NCBI RefSeq assembly: GCF_000521485.1
Contig: NZ_BAVS01000001.1
Coordinates: 1-64,000, forward strand
DNA: 64,000 bases
Origin: Gracilibacillus boraciitolerans JCM 21714
Lineage (GTDB): Bacteria > Bacillota > Bacilli > Bacillales > Amphibacillaceae
Direction of reading: 5' to 3'
The notes beneath the pieces were generated by a model. That model saw nothing but the letters and a program-made list of their open reading frames with translations, was not told the DNA's origin and did no database searches. The position numbers were made by a program, and so were the translations under genes. This document shows, in pieces, positions 19,134-29,156 of the stretch (positions are counted from its first letter, which is position 1; each line of letters starts with the position of its first letter).

Positions 19134-19192
19134 ATGAATGGAAAACGAAAAGAACAACAATATATAGTGCAAAAATCAAAGGAGAATAATAC

Positions 19193-21208
19193 ATGGTGAA
19201 CTTTCAAGATAAAATTAATTTTTTATGGACAATTGCAGAAATCTTACGTGGACCTTTTAAACCTGAGGACTATGGGAAAGTGATTCTACCAATGGCGGTC
19301 TTACGTCGTTTTGATAATGTCTTAGAAGATACCAAAGAGGATGTTTTAAAAGGCTACGAGCAATACAAAAACTTGCCAGAGGAAGCGCGGGACGAAATCT
19401 TAAACCGCAAATCACAACAACGCTTCAACAACACGAGTAATTATGATTTTAATAAGCTCTTGAATGACTCCGATAATATTGCGGAAAACCTTCGAGATTA
19501 CATAAATGGTTTTTCAAAAGTTGCACGTGAAATTATTGAGTATTTTGATTTTGATAAGCAAATTGAAAAGTTGGACCGTAATGATCTGCTTTACCTGACA
19601 GTGAAACGATTTGCAGAAGTCAATCTACACCCAAATGTCGTCTCCAATCTTGAAATGGGTTATATTTTTGAAGAATTAATCCGTCGTTATTCTGAACACG
19701 CTGAAGCTGGTGACCACTATACGCCTCGAGAAGTGATTCGTCTCATGGTTGGCCTGATGTTTAATGATGCGGATGATATCTTAACCAAACCTGGCATTAC
19801 CCAAACCCTTTATGACGGGTGTGCCGGTACAGGAGGCATGGGATCCATTGCCCAAGAATATTTACAAGAACTGAATGACTCAGCTGAATTAGAGTTTTTT
19901 GCTCAAGAAATTAACGAAGAATCGTTTGCGATGTGTAAAGCAGATACGCTCATTAAAGGCCAAGAAGCCCAAAATATACGCTTTGGAAATACATTAACAA
20001 AAGATGCTTTTCCTACAGAGAAATTCGATTACCTAATTTCTAATCCACCATATGGTGTCGAGTGGAAACCGGCTGAAAAAGTAGTACGGGAAGAACACGA
20101 AGATTTAGGGATGAACGGTCGTTTTGGTGCAGGATTACCTCGTATCGGTGATGGTCAATTGCTGTTCTTGCAACATCTTGTATCAAAAATGAAGCATGTT
20201 AGTAACGAAAATCCGAAAGGCTCGCGCTTGGCAATTATTATGAATGGATCGCCATTGTTTACAGGTGATGCGGGAAGTGGGGGGGAAAGTGAAATTCGTC
20301 GCTATATGATTGAAAATGACCTTGTGGAAGGCATTATCGCGATGCCTACAAGTCTTTTCTATAATACGGGTATATCGACATACATTTGGATTTTGACCAA
20401 TCATAAAGCAGAGTGGCGTAAAGGAAAAATACAGCTCGTCAATGCGGTGGATTACTATCAAAAAATGCGAAAGAGTTTGGGAGAAAAGCGCCATGAAATT
20501 ACGTTCGATCAAATCAATGAGATTATTCGAATCTATGGTGAGTATAAAGAAACAGACAATGTAAAGATCTTTGATAATGAAGACTTCGGTTACCAAAAAA
20601 TCGTTGTCGAAAGACCATTGAAATTGAATTTCAAAGTGGACGATGAACGGATCCAACGTTTGTATGACCAAAAAACCTTTCAAAACCTTGTGAAGTCCAG
20701 GAAAAAGGGTGAAGCAGGACTGAAAGAAGAAGAGGCTGGTAAGCAGCAGCAACAAGTAATCCTTGATGCATTAGAAATGTTGAATGATGGTACGCTTTAT
20801 CAAAATCGAGAAACATTTACAGAGAAACTAAAGGAAGCATTGAAGAATGCAGGAATTGATCTGAAAGCTCCTTTGCAAAAAGCGATTCTCGCAGCGTTAT
20901 CGGAGAAAGACGAAACAGCCGACATATGTGTGAAAAATAAAAAAGGTGACATGGAACCCGATCCAGATTTACGTGATACCGAAAATGTACCATTAAAAGA
21001 GAATATACATGATTACTTTAAACGGGAAGTCTTACCACACGTGCCTGATGCATGGATTGATGAAGAAAAAACAAAGATCGGTTATGAAATTCCATTTACA
21101 AGACACTTCTACAAGTATCAAGAACTTCGACCGTCAGGAGTAATTAAAGCAGAAATTCAGGAGCTTGAGGAAAGTATTTTAAAGAAGTTAAAGAAGGTGA
21201 TGGTCTGA
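19193..21208 (+). CDS. hsdM: Type I restriction-modification DNA methyltransferase subunit M
   Basis: 671 residues. N-terminal HsdM helical domain, then the adenine methyltransferase core: SAM-binding DGCAGTGGMGS, catalytic ISNPPYGVEW, and the downstream block GSPLFTGDAGSGGESEIRR. Known relatives have GSGESEIRR there, so the G7 run at 20279-20285 probably adds a glycine. The C-terminal ~150 residues form a charged extension typical of the longer HsdM class. It methylates the target sequence set by HsdS. Ribosome site AAAGGAG. First gene of hsdM-hsdS-hsdR, overlapping the hsdS frame. Confidence 0.93.
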   Translation: MVNFQDKINFLWTIAEILRGPFKPEDYGKVILPMAVLRRFDNVLEDTKEDVLKGYEQYKNLPEEARDEILNRKSQQRFNNTSNYDFNKLLNDSDNIAENLRDYINGFSKVAREIIEYFDFDKQIEKLDRNDLLYLTVKRFAEVNLHPNVVSNLEMGYIFEELIRRYSEHAEAGDHYTPREVIRLMVGLMFNDADDILTKPGITQTLYDGCAGTGGMGSIAQEYLQELNDSAELEFFAQEINEESFAMCKADTLIKGQEAQNIRFGNTLTKDAFPTEKFDYLISNPPYGVEWKPAEKVVREEHEDLGMNGRFGAGLPRIGDGQLLFLQHLVSKMKHVSNENPKGSRLAIIMNGSPLFTGDAGSGGESEIRRYMIENDLVEGIIAMPTSLFYNTGISTYIWILTNHKAEWRKGKIQLVNAVDYYQKMRKSLGEKRHEITFDQINEIIRIYGEYKETDNVKIFDNEDFGYQKIVVERPLKLNFKVDDERIQRLYDQKTFQNLVKSRKKGEAGLKEEEAGKQQQQVILDALEMLNDGTLYQNRETFTEKLKEALKNAGIDLKAPLQKAILAALSEKDETADICVKNKKGDMEPDPDLRDTENVPLKENIHDYFKREVLPHVPDAWIDEEKTKIGYEIPFTRHFYKYQELRPSGVIKAEIQELEESILKKLKKVMV

Positions 21209-22461
21209 AAAAACTTGCTGAAAACTATGCTTGGATAACTAATAAACCCCCCCATAATTGGAATTTAATTAAATTGAAATATTTAGTTAACATAGCAACC
21301 GGGAAATTTGATACACAAGATAAAAAAGAAAATGGAATATATCCTTTCTTTGTAAGATCACCACAGATAGAAAAGATTGATAAATATTCTCATACTGGTG
21401 AAGCAGTAATGACCGCAGGAGATGGAGTTGGTGTAGGCAAGGTGTTTCATTACTATAATGGTAAATTCGCGGCTCATCAAAGATTATATGTATTTAATGA
21501 CTTTAAAAAAGATGTTTTTGGAAAATATATTTACTATTCAGTAATGTCAAATCTAAAATTTGAGGTATTACAAGGCAATGCAAAATCAACAGTAGATTCA
21601 TTAAGATATTCTATGCTAGCACATTTTCCGATTTTACTACCAAATTATGATATTCAAATTAAGGTGGTTAATTTCCTTGACCAAAAAACCACTGAAATCG
21701 ACGACTTGATTGCTGACAAGGAAAAGCTTATTGAGCTGCTCGAAGAAAAGCGCCAGGCGATTATTACGGAAGCGGTCACGAAAGGACTTGATCCGAACGT
21801 GAAGATGAAAGACTCTGGCGTGGAATGGATTGGGGAAATTCCTGAGCATTGGAAAGTTAAGAGGTTAAAATACTTGTTTCAAATTAAAAAGCGCATAGAA
21901 GGCTTGAAGAATCCTAACATATTATCTGTTACTCAAAAAGGGATTAAAGTAAAGGATATTACTACAAATGAAGGACAACTCGCTGCAAATTATGACAAGT
22001 ACCAGACTGTGAACGTAGGGGATTATGTTATGAACCATATGGATTTATTGACAGGGTTTATTGATGTTTCTAAATACAAAGGCGTTACAAGTCCAGATTA
22101 TAGAGTATTTGCCATTAAAGATGAAAAGTTTGATAGACAGTATTTTCTTTACTATTTTCAAATGAGTTACTATAGGAAAATATTTTATAAATTTGGGCAA
22201 GGCGTTTCCAGTTTTGGAAGGTGGAGACTACCAGCTGATGAATTCTATAATTTTTGTGTTCCTGTACCTACTATAGAAGAACAAAAAGAAGTGGTTAAAT
22301 ACATTTCTAGTCACGTAGAGGATAGTGAAAATGTTATCGAACAAACAAAATGTATAATTAAAAAACTCAAAGAATACCGCCAATCCCTCATATACGAAGC
22401 TGTAACAGGCAAAATCGATGTTCAAGAAATAGTGAATGAAACTGAACCGGAGGGGGGGTGA
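21205..22461 (+). CDS. hsdS: Type I restriction-modification specificity subunit S
   Basis: Recognises the DNA target. Two target-recognition domains are visible: the first around residues 10-150 (from HNWNLIKLKYL), then the conserved helical spacer KLIELLEEKRQAIITEAVTKGLDP, then GEIPEHWKVKRLKYLF opening the second, and the closing LKEYRQSLIYEAVTGKID helix. The homologous frame begins upstream of the first usual start (TTG 21274): it is open back to the hsdM stop, where CTG 21205 is the only start-like codon, so either an unusual start or a small indel in the following A run is involved. A C7 run (21247) likely adds a proline. The recognition domains are visibly more AT-rich than the spacer. 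Confidence 0.88.
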   Translation: MKKLAENYAWITNKPPHNWNLIKLKYLVNIATGKFDTQDKKENGIYPFFVRSPQIEKIDKYSHTGEAVMTAGDGVGVGKVFHYYNGKFAAHQRLYVFNDFKKDVFGKYIYYSVMSNLKFEVLQGNAKSTVDSLRYSMLAHFPILLPNYDIQIKVVNFLDQKTTEIDDLIADKEKLIELLEEKRQAIITEAVTKGLDPNVKMKDSGVEWIGEIPEHWKVKRLKYLFQIKKRIEGLKNPNILSVTQKGIKVKDITTNEGQLAANYDKYQTVNVGDYVMNHMDLLTGFIDVSKYKGVTSPDYRVFAIKDEKFDRQYFLYYFQMSYYRKIFYKFGQGVSSFGRWRLPADEFYNFCVPVPTIEEQKEVVKYISSHVEDSENVIEQTKCIIKKLKEYRQSLIYEAVTGKIDVQEIVNETEPEGG

Positions 22462-22468
22462 CTTCGTC

Positions 22469-25462
22469 GTGAGTATAGACACGAGTGAAAAAGGTTTTGA
22501 AGAGAACATTGAACAAGAGTTGATGCAATCGGGATATCGTCAACGAGTGCTGACTGGACCTTCTCTTGTGACCTTTCAGAAGTGGGCGATCGATCAAGAA
22601 ATACTCTTTAACTTTTTAGAAACAACCCAACCGAAATCGATGGAACGGTTAAGAAAAGCTTATAAAGACGAGATTCAGTATAAAGTGATGACCCGGATTG
22701 ATACAGAACTTAAACGCCGAGGTATGATTGACTGCTTACGTCATGGTGTGAAAGATTATGGCGTGACACTACAACTTGCCTATAACAAGCCACCGACAGA
22801 CATGAATCGAACGCTTATTGAAAATTATCAACAAAACATTTTTACCGTAAGTCGTCAAGTCTATTATAAGGTTGGAAGTCACAAGTCGATAGATATGATG
22901 CTTTCCATCAATGGGTTGCCGCTAATCGTGATGGAGTTAAAAAACCAATTAACAGGGCAAACTGTCGAACATTCGATCAAGCAGTTTATGAAAGATCGTG
23001 ACCCTAATGAGTTACTTTTTCAATTTAAAAAGCGTGCGGTCGTCTTTTTTGGTGTCGATACCGATCAAGTGTATATGACGACAGAGCTAAAGAAAGAGAA
23101 AACGTTCTTTCTTCCGTTCAATCGAGGTAACAATGGAGGGAAAGGCAATCCCGTTGTGGAAGGAGATTATCGCACATCATACCTCTGGCAGGAGATTTTA
23201 CAGCCCGATAGCTTAATCGATATTCTTTTTCGTTTTGTTTATATTCAGAAAGAGAGTATTCGTGATAGCAACGGTGATCTCATTGACGAGAAAGAGATTG
23301 TGATTTTTCCTCGTTATCATCAGCTTGATGCGGTACGAAAAATTGAAACCGATGTGACGAAACACCGAGCAGGAAAGAATTATTTAATTCAACACTCAGC
23401 AGGCAGTGGTAAAACCAACAGCATTTCCTGGTTGTCCCATCGCTTAGCTAAACTTCATGACAAAGAAGAACAGCCTGTCTTTGATAGCATTATCGTTATT
23501 ACCGATCGACGAGTGTTAGATAAACAACTGCAAGATGCTGTATATCAATTAGAACATAAAGCAGGTATGGTAGAGAAAATTGATGAAGATTCCAACCAAT
23601 TGGCGAACGCGATCCAAAACAAAACAAAGATCATCATTACAACACTGCAAAAGTTCCCGTTTATTCTTGATAAAGTAGGAGAATTTAACCGTGGAACATA
23701 TGGCATTATCATTGATGAAGCACACAGCTCACAGGGTGGGAAGGCTTCATCAGCGATGACTGCGTTACTCTCTGATAAAACATTAGAGGAAGCCTATGAA
23801 CTGAGCATGATGGAGGAAGGCGAAGCAACCGATGCGGAAGAACGGATGATTGAGGAAATAGCCAAAAGTGGCGACCAGTCGAATATTTCCTTTTTTGCCT
23901 TCACCGCCACACCGAAATCTAAAACCGTTGAACGCTTTGGAACACAAAGAGACGATGGTACCTATGAGCCATTCCACCTCTATTCCATGCGCCAAGCGAT
24001 TGAAGAAGGATTTATTCATGATGTCTTGAAGAACTATGTCACCTATCAAACGTTCTATCAAATTGAAAAAAGCATTGATGATGATCCAGAATTAGCAAAA
24101 AGTAAAGCGAGCAAGCAAATAGCACGTTACGTATCTCTACACCCGCATAACATCGCTCAAAAAGCCGAAATTATGGTGGAACACTTTCGAAGCGTTACAC
24201 GACATAAAATCAATGGACGAGCAAAAGCAATGGTCGTTACAGGGAGTCGACTTCATGCAGTTCGCTATAAACACGCCTTTGATAAATACCTGAAAGCGAA
24301 AGGCTATACTGATTTAAGGACTCTCGTAGCATTTTCAGGAACTGTCGAAGATTATGGATTATCCTATACGGAAGCAGGCATGAACGACATTAGTGAAAAA
24401 GAATTGCCAGAGAAATTTCATTCTGATGATTACCAGGTCTTAATTGTTGCTGAGAAATATCAAACTGGTTTTGATGAGCCTTTGCTTCATACGATGTATG
24501 TCGATAAGCCACTCGATGGGATCAAGGCGGTTCAAACTCTGTCACGGTTAAATCGAACGTGTAAAGGAAAAGATGACACATTTATATTAGATTTCGTTAA
24601 CGATCCAGAAACAATTCAGGCTGCCTTTCAAACGTACTATGAGGTAACAGGCCTAGGTGAAACAACGGATCCAAATATTCTTTATGATGTTCAACATGAA
24701 CTTGACGCGATGCAAGTGTATACCGAAGAGGAAGTAGATACTGTTGCAAATCTCGAATATAGTGATCAACCGTCAAAAAGTGCACGTTTCCAAGGGAAAT
24801 TAAATGCAGCCCTTGATCCAGCAGTACAAAGGTTTACGAAAGAATTGGATGAAGAGATACAAGCTCATTTTAAATCATCTGCCATGAAGTTTGTTAGAAC
24901 GTATGCATTTATCTTACAGATTGGACCTTTTTCTGATGTGGATCTTCATAAGCGGTTTATTTATTTAAGTTCATTATTGAAGAAACTCCCAAGAAAGGCT
25001 GAGGACCCAGTCTATCTCTCAGATGATGTTGCCTTAGAATATTATCGTAACGAAAAGACATTCGAAGGGAATATTTCACTAAACGAAACGGGTGGTGAGT
25101 ATCTTACACCTGGTCAATACGGGAGCGCAGCAGGAGGCGAAGAAGAAAAGGAACGTCTTTCCTCCATTATCGAACGGATGAACGATCGCTTTGGTACCAA
25201 CTTTTCAGAAGCGGATAAATTATCGAGAGATCAAATAGTTGAAGATATGAAAGCAGATCAAGATCTCGCCCAAAAAGCCCAGAGCAATACAAAGGATAAT
25301 TTTAAATTCAGTTTTAATCGCACTTTCATGGATTTTGTCGTGAACCGCATGCAAAATAACGAGCAATTCTTCATGAAAATCCTAGAAGACTCCGAATTCA
25401 AAGAGTTCTTAATGGAAGATATGGTAGATGAGGTTTATGAAGAGTTGAGAGTGCGGAATTGA
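22469..25462 (+). CDS. hsdR: Type I restriction endonuclease subunit R
   Basis: 997 residues. N-terminal nuclease domain with LIVMELKN as its ExK motif; superfamily 2 motor with Walker A QHSAGSGKTNS, IIDEAHSS, FFAFTATPK, EKYQTGFDEP and SRLNRT. It translocates DNA and cuts away from the site when the target is unmethylated. Start GTG 22469 is preferred: GGAGGGG lies upstream with suitable spacing, while the ATG at 22436 is inside hsdS. C-terminal helical region ends FLMEDMVDEVYEELR, typical for contact with the M/S complex. The gene is intact. Confidence 0.93.
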   Translation: MSIDTSEKGFEENIEQELMQSGYRQRVLTGPSLVTFQKWAIDQEILFNFLETTQPKSMERLRKAYKDEIQYKVMTRIDTELKRRGMIDCLRHGVKDYGVTLQLAYNKPPTDMNRTLIENYQQNIFTVSRQVYYKVGSHKSIDMMLSINGLPLIVMELKNQLTGQTVEHSIKQFMKDRDPNELLFQFKKRAVVFFGVDTDQVYMTTELKKEKTFFLPFNRGNNGGKGNPVVEGDYRTSYLWQEILQPDSLIDILFRFVYIQKESIRDSNGDLIDEKEIVIFPRYHQLDAVRKIETDVTKHRAGKNYLIQHSAGSGKTNSISWLSHRLAKLHDKEEQPVFDSIIVITDRRVLDKQLQDAVYQLEHKAGMVEKIDEDSNQLANAIQNKTKIIITTLQKFPFILDKVGEFNRGTYGIIIDEAHSSQGGKASSAMTALLSDKTLEEAYELSMMEEGEATDAEERMIEEIAKSGDQSNISFFAFTATPKSKTVERFGTQRDDGTYEPFHLYSMRQAIEEGFIHDVLKNYVTYQTFYQIEKSIDDDPELAKSKASKQIARYVSLHPHNIAQKAEIMVEHFRSVTRHKINGRAKAMVVTGSRLHAVRYKHAFDKYLKAKGYTDLRTLVAFSGTVEDYGLSYTEAGMNDISEKELPEKFHSDDYQVLIVAEKYQTGFDEPLLHTMYVDKPLDGIKAVQTLSRLNRTCKGKDDTFILDFVNDPETIQAAFQTYYEVTGLGETTDPNILYDVQHELDAMQVYTEEEVDTVANLEYSDQPSKSARFQGKLNAALDPAVQRFTKELDEEIQAHFKSSAMKFVRTYAFILQIGPFSDVDLHKRFIYLSSLLKKLPRKAEDPVYLSDDVALEYYRNEKTFEGNISLNETGGEYLTPGQYGSAAGGEEEKERLSSIIERMNDRFGTNFSEADKLSRDQIVEDMKADQDLAQKAQSNTKDNFKFSFNRTFMDFVVNRMQNNEQFFMKILEDSEFKEFLMEDMVDEVYEELRVRN

Positions 25463-25694
25463 AAAATAATCTTTTGAAATTTTTTTATTGATGGTGAGGT
25501 ATGGATTTGTCCCTTAGATACGTTCGTAGGAACCATTTGAAGTATAATGAAATATTTTTTAAAGAGTACTTGTTTAAGCGTCTAGCACTAGTGGATAAAT
25601 ATATATATTAATTCTATCCAGTTGATGGTTTCGAGAAATAATCTTAATTTTGGAATTCATCTATTAATTAGGATTGAAGGAGAGTGAATTTTAG
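25463..25694. other. Intergenic, AT-rich
   Basis: No gene; separates hsdR from a compositionally distinct pair of genes. AAGGAGAG precedes the next start. Confidence 0.5.
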
Positions 25695-27665
25695 ATGAAA
25701 GCAAGCGAGACAAACTTACTAGAAATAATAGAGGGAAGTAAACAATATATAATTCCAATGTTCCAAAGAACATATACGTGGAGAGAAAAACATTGGAAAC
25801 AACTATGGGATGACATAAATGAATTATTTGAAGATGATATAGATATGACACATTTTATAGGGTCTATTGTTACTATCCCCTATAATATGACGAACCATGG
25901 TGTACAGCCATTTTTAGTTATTGATGGTCAACAAAGGTTAACAACGCTTTTATTAATGCTAGTAGTTATTAGAGATATTGCAGAAGAAAGAAATGAAATG
26001 AATTTACATGGAGAAATACATAATACACTTCTTATTAATATGTATAAATCTGGTGAAGATCAGTACAAACTTTTACCTACTCAAATTGATAAAGAATGTT
26101 TTAAAAAAATAATGAATAAAGAATTAGCAGATGAACATGAGGAAGCTTTAATTTTAAAAGCTTATAATTTTTATTATAAACTCATTAAGAAAATTGAAAA
26201 CTTAAATGAAATAAAGAAATTAGTTACTTCAAAACTATCAATTGTAAGTATTATATTGGACTCTGATGATAATCCATATGTTGTCTTTGAAAGCTTAAAT
26301 GCAAAAGGTGAACCATTAACAGAGGCTGATTTGATCCGAAACTATATATTTATGAGAATTCAACCAGATGAACAGGAAGATTTTTATTCAAGGTATTGGC
26401 TTCCAATGCAAAAAGAATTGGATGATGATCTTACTGAATTTTTAAGACACTTTCTTTTAGGGATAAATATAAATGTGAAAACAAATAATATCTACATGAA
26501 TTTTAAACACTTAATAAGTAATGGAAACGTGAAAGAAATGTTAGTAAAGCTATCAAATTTTGCCTCTTATTATAAAAAGTTTTTAGATCCATTAAAGGAA
26601 CAAGATATAAAAATAAGGATGTCTTTGCAGAGAATTAAAGAGTTTGAAGCTAAGACTGCTTATCCTTTTTTATTATATATTTATAATGATTACAAAGAGG
26701 GTAAGTACAGTCAAAAACAAATGTATAGGAGTATTTCTTTTATAGAAAATTACTTAGTAAGGAGATATGTTTGTGGGATTGATTCAAAACCTTTAAATAA
26801 AATATTTGCAGCAATGTACAATCAAATTAGCACATATTCTAGCTCTGATTCAATCGAAGAAATCATAGCATATCTTCAAAATAGAGGATACCCTAAAGAC
26901 TATGAAGTTAAAACAGCTTTAATTTCGAATAATTTATATGGACAAAGTGATCGCAGAAAAAAAGTGCTGTTTTTGCTGAAATGTATAGAGTATTCATTTT
27001 CTCATAAAGAAATGGCCGATCTTTCTAATGTTACACTTGAACACATAATGCCTCAAACTCTAACAGAAAAATGGATAGATGAACTAGGAGAAAATTATGA
27101 AGAAATACATTTAAAATATCTTGATACTTTAGGGAATCTAACATTAACAGCTTATAATTCAGAATTATCAAACGAGCCTTTTATTGTGAAGAAGAAATAC
27201 TATAAAGATAGTAATATATTATTAAATAAAGAGCTTACCAAAGTATCTGATTGGAATGAAGATAGTATTGTACATAGATCAGAAGAACTAACAAAAATAT
27301 TTTTGAGTATTTGGCCGTATTTTGGTAAGGCAGAAAATGAAGAAACAAAAATTACTGGTACTTCTCCAAGACTTTTATACATTTTAGAAGATACTTTCTC
27401 CGTGAAAACGTGGAGAGAAGTTATGAAGCAAACTGTTATATATATTTATGAAAATTTTCCTCAAGAATATCAAAATATATTAGTAAATAATCAAAGAATA
27501 ATTAGTGAAAGTGATAAAAATTTAAGAAGGCCGTTAAAATTAGTGAATTCACATTATATAGAGGGAAATTTAAATGCAAAAGCAATTAATAAATTCTGCA
27601 TTCAAATAATTAAAGATGTTGGATACAGTGAAAATGAATGGGGAGTTGAACTAGAAGTAAAATAA
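25695..27665 (+). CDS. DUF262/DUF1524 protein, GmrSD-like (type IV restriction class)
   Basis: 656 residues. The N-terminal DUF262 domain has the start IIEGSKQYIIPMFQRTYTW and the ParB-like nucleotide motif DGQQRLTTL; later FESLNAKGEPLTEADLIRNY. The DUF1524 part has LEHIMPQTL and LGNLTLTAYNSELSN, the His-Asn nuclease core. A C-terminal module (~550-656) is separate. Relatives include GmrSD, which cuts modified phage DNA using nucleotide hydrolysis, and several BREX- or RM-linked proteins. Noticeably AT-rich compared with hsdR beside it, suggesting separate acquisition. Confidence 0.8.
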   Translation: MKASETNLLEIIEGSKQYIIPMFQRTYTWREKHWKQLWDDINELFEDDIDMTHFIGSIVTIPYNMTNHGVQPFLVIDGQQRLTTLLLMLVVIRDIAEERNEMNLHGEIHNTLLINMYKSGEDQYKLLPTQIDKECFKKIMNKELADEHEEALILKAYNFYYKLIKKIENLNEIKKLVTSKLSIVSIILDSDDNPYVVFESLNAKGEPLTEADLIRNYIFMRIQPDEQEDFYSRYWLPMQKELDDDLTEFLRHFLLGININVKTNNIYMNFKHLISNGNVKEMLVKLSNFASYYKKFLDPLKEQDIKIRMSLQRIKEFEAKTAYPFLLYIYNDYKEGKYSQKQMYRSISFIENYLVRRYVCGIDSKPLNKIFAAMYNQISTYSSSDSIEEIIAYLQNRGYPKDYEVKTALISNNLYGQSDRRKKVLFLLKCIEYSFSHKEMADLSNVTLEHIMPQTLTEKWIDELGENYEEIHLKYLDTLGNLTLTAYNSELSNEPFIVKKKYYKDSNILLNKELTKVSDWNEDSIVHRSEELTKIFLSIWPYFGKAENEETKITGTSPRLLYILEDTFSVKTWREVMKQTVIYIYENFPQEYQNILVNNQRIISESDKNLRRPLKLVNSHYIEGNLNAKAINKFCIQIIKDVGYSENEWGVELEVK

Positions 27666-27765
27666 ACATTTACAGTTGTATTTTTTGAAATGCAAGTACA
27701 AACTAAGAGTTTTGCAATCTAATTTTTTTTACTGCAAAGTAAGTTATTTTAAAATTCAAACGAAA

Positions 27766-28326
27766 ATGGTGATTAAAATTCATAAAAAAATTTATTCCGC
27801 CATCGAAGAAGTTTGGTTAAATGATATTAGTAAAGATTATAAAAATAATCATCTTCTCAAAGAAGATTCGCTAAAGAATGCTTTTTATTATCATGTTAGA
27901 AATAGGTTAGGTGAAGATTTTCTTGAAAAATATAACTTAAGAATTTTTACGGAGTATTTTGTTGATGGTGAAAGAATTGACTTAGTAATTGTTCAAATTG
28001 ACCCCTTTAGAGCCAAAGAATCATATTTAGGAGATTGTATAACAGAGATAATTGTAGCGGTAGAAATGAAATATAAAAATTCATATACTAGTGATAAAGT
28101 ATTTCTTCAAGATGTAGATAAAGTATTATCTTTTATTAGAAATTGGAAAAGTAATACAACAACATTTTATCTTGCATTTATACATGAAAAATATATGAAT
28201 TCTCAAGAAAAAATGAGTTGGATCCATGATAAGCATATAGAGATAGTCAAGGGAAAGGTAACTGAGTTAAATGCATATTGGGATGAAGTCAGTGATGAAA
28301 CAAGATGGATAATATATGATCATTAG
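27766..28326 (+). CDS. Putative PD-(D/E)XK nuclease-fold protein
   Basis: 186 residues from ATG 27766; a longer frame back to TTG 27676 lacks a ribosome site and looks non-coding. The core reads ERIDLVIVQID ... TEIIVAVEMKYKN, an Asp and a Glu-x-Lys on consecutive strands as in PD-(D/E)XK enzymes, preceded by helices (LKNAFYYHVRNRLGEDF) and followed by FLQDVDKVLSFI. It sits 100 bases after the DUF262 gene with the same AT-rich composition and may be its partner. Family not named with confidence. Confidence 0.6.
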   Translation: MVIKIHKKIYSAIEEVWLNDISKDYKNNHLLKEDSLKNAFYYHVRNRLGEDFLEKYNLRIFTEYFVDGERIDLVIVQIDPFRAKESYLGDCITEIIVAVEMKYKNSYTSDKVFLQDVDKVLSFIRNWKSNTTTFYLAFIHEKYMNSQEKMSWIHDKHIEIVKGKVTELNAYWDEVSDETRWIIYDH

Positions 28327-28580
28327 TAAAGAAATAGTGTGGTACATGTAGCAAAAAAAGACTGGCTAATAAGATTGTTGAACAAGTGCTAGGTACTATC
28401 AAATCCTAATAAATATAGACGTGATATCTCTTTTTCAAAAAAATGAAAATCCGCTTAGGCTAAAATTATATGAACAGTTAATCTATATAAAACTAAGAAC
28501 ATCATAAGAAGCAAATCCCATGATAAGAAGGTTTTAACTAAATGAGATTATATAATGTACAATCTAAAGGAGGCCATTAC
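28327..28580. other. Intergenic, no gene seen
   Basis: AT-rich; right edge of the defence-type region. AAAGGAGG precedes the next start. Confidence 0.5.
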
Positions 28581-29138
28581 ATGAATCTAATCGAAAAAGC
28601 TATCATTGTTGCAACAAAAGCCCATCAACATCAAAAAAGAAAAGGAACCGATATACCCTATATTACCCATCCATTTGCGGTTGGGATGCTTCTGCAGCAA
28701 GCAAAATGTTCAGAAGAAGTTATTGCTGCTGGAATCTTACATGATACTTTGGAAGATACAGAAGTAACCTATGAAAATTTAGTAGAATCATTTGGAGAAG
28801 GTGTAGCAAATTTGGTTCGAGCAGCATCTGAACAGGATAAAAGCCTGCCATGGGAAGAGAGAAAACAGCATACAATCGATATGTTGGAGTCTACATCGAT
28901 AGAGGAAGTTCAGGTGATTGTTGCTGATAAATTACATAACTTGAGATCAATTCATCATGATCTGGATGCAAACGGTGATATGATTTGGCAACGCTTTAAA
29001 CATGGGAAAAACGCTCAGCATTGGTATTATGCTAGTATTGTGAAAGTTTTATCACCTCGAAAAGAAGAGTTTGAACTGATTAATCAATTAGAACAGGAAG
29101 TGAATGCTGTATTCGGCTCAATATATTATAATAAATAG
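28581..29138 (+). CDS. HD-domain (p)ppGpp hydrolase-like protein
   Basis: 185 residues from ATG 28581 (AAAGGAGG nine bases upstream). A single HD domain of the RelA/SpoT hydrolase type: HQHQKRKGTDIPYITHPFAV, GILHDTLEDT (the HD pair), and VIVADKLHNL. There is no synthetase or TGS domain, so it resembles small alarmone hydrolases (Mesh1-like). It may lower (p)ppGpp or act on another pyrophosphorylated nucleotide. Followed 18 bases later by a zinc-ribbon protein. Confidence 0.75.
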   Translation: MNLIEKAIIVATKAHQHQKRKGTDIPYITHPFAVGMLLQQAKCSEEVIAAGILHDTLEDTEVTYENLVESFGEGVANLVRAASEQDKSLPWEERKQHTIDMLESTSIEEVQVIVADKLHNLRSIHHDLDANGDMIWQRFKHGKNAQHWYYASIVKVLSPRKEEFELINQLEQEVNAVFGSIYYNK

Positions 29139-29156
29139 TAAAAAGGATGAGGATAA

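Larger units (their letters stand above)
18790..19192. other. Intergenic gap between the operon and hsdM
   Basis: No coding region. Holds the terminator and promoter listed separately. Confidence 0.6.

Noticed and set aside
20279-20285. G7 in hsdM as a phase-variation switch
   Set aside because: The same run length occurs all over the window, including non-coding DNA and housekeeping genes, so it is not a signal specific to hsdM.
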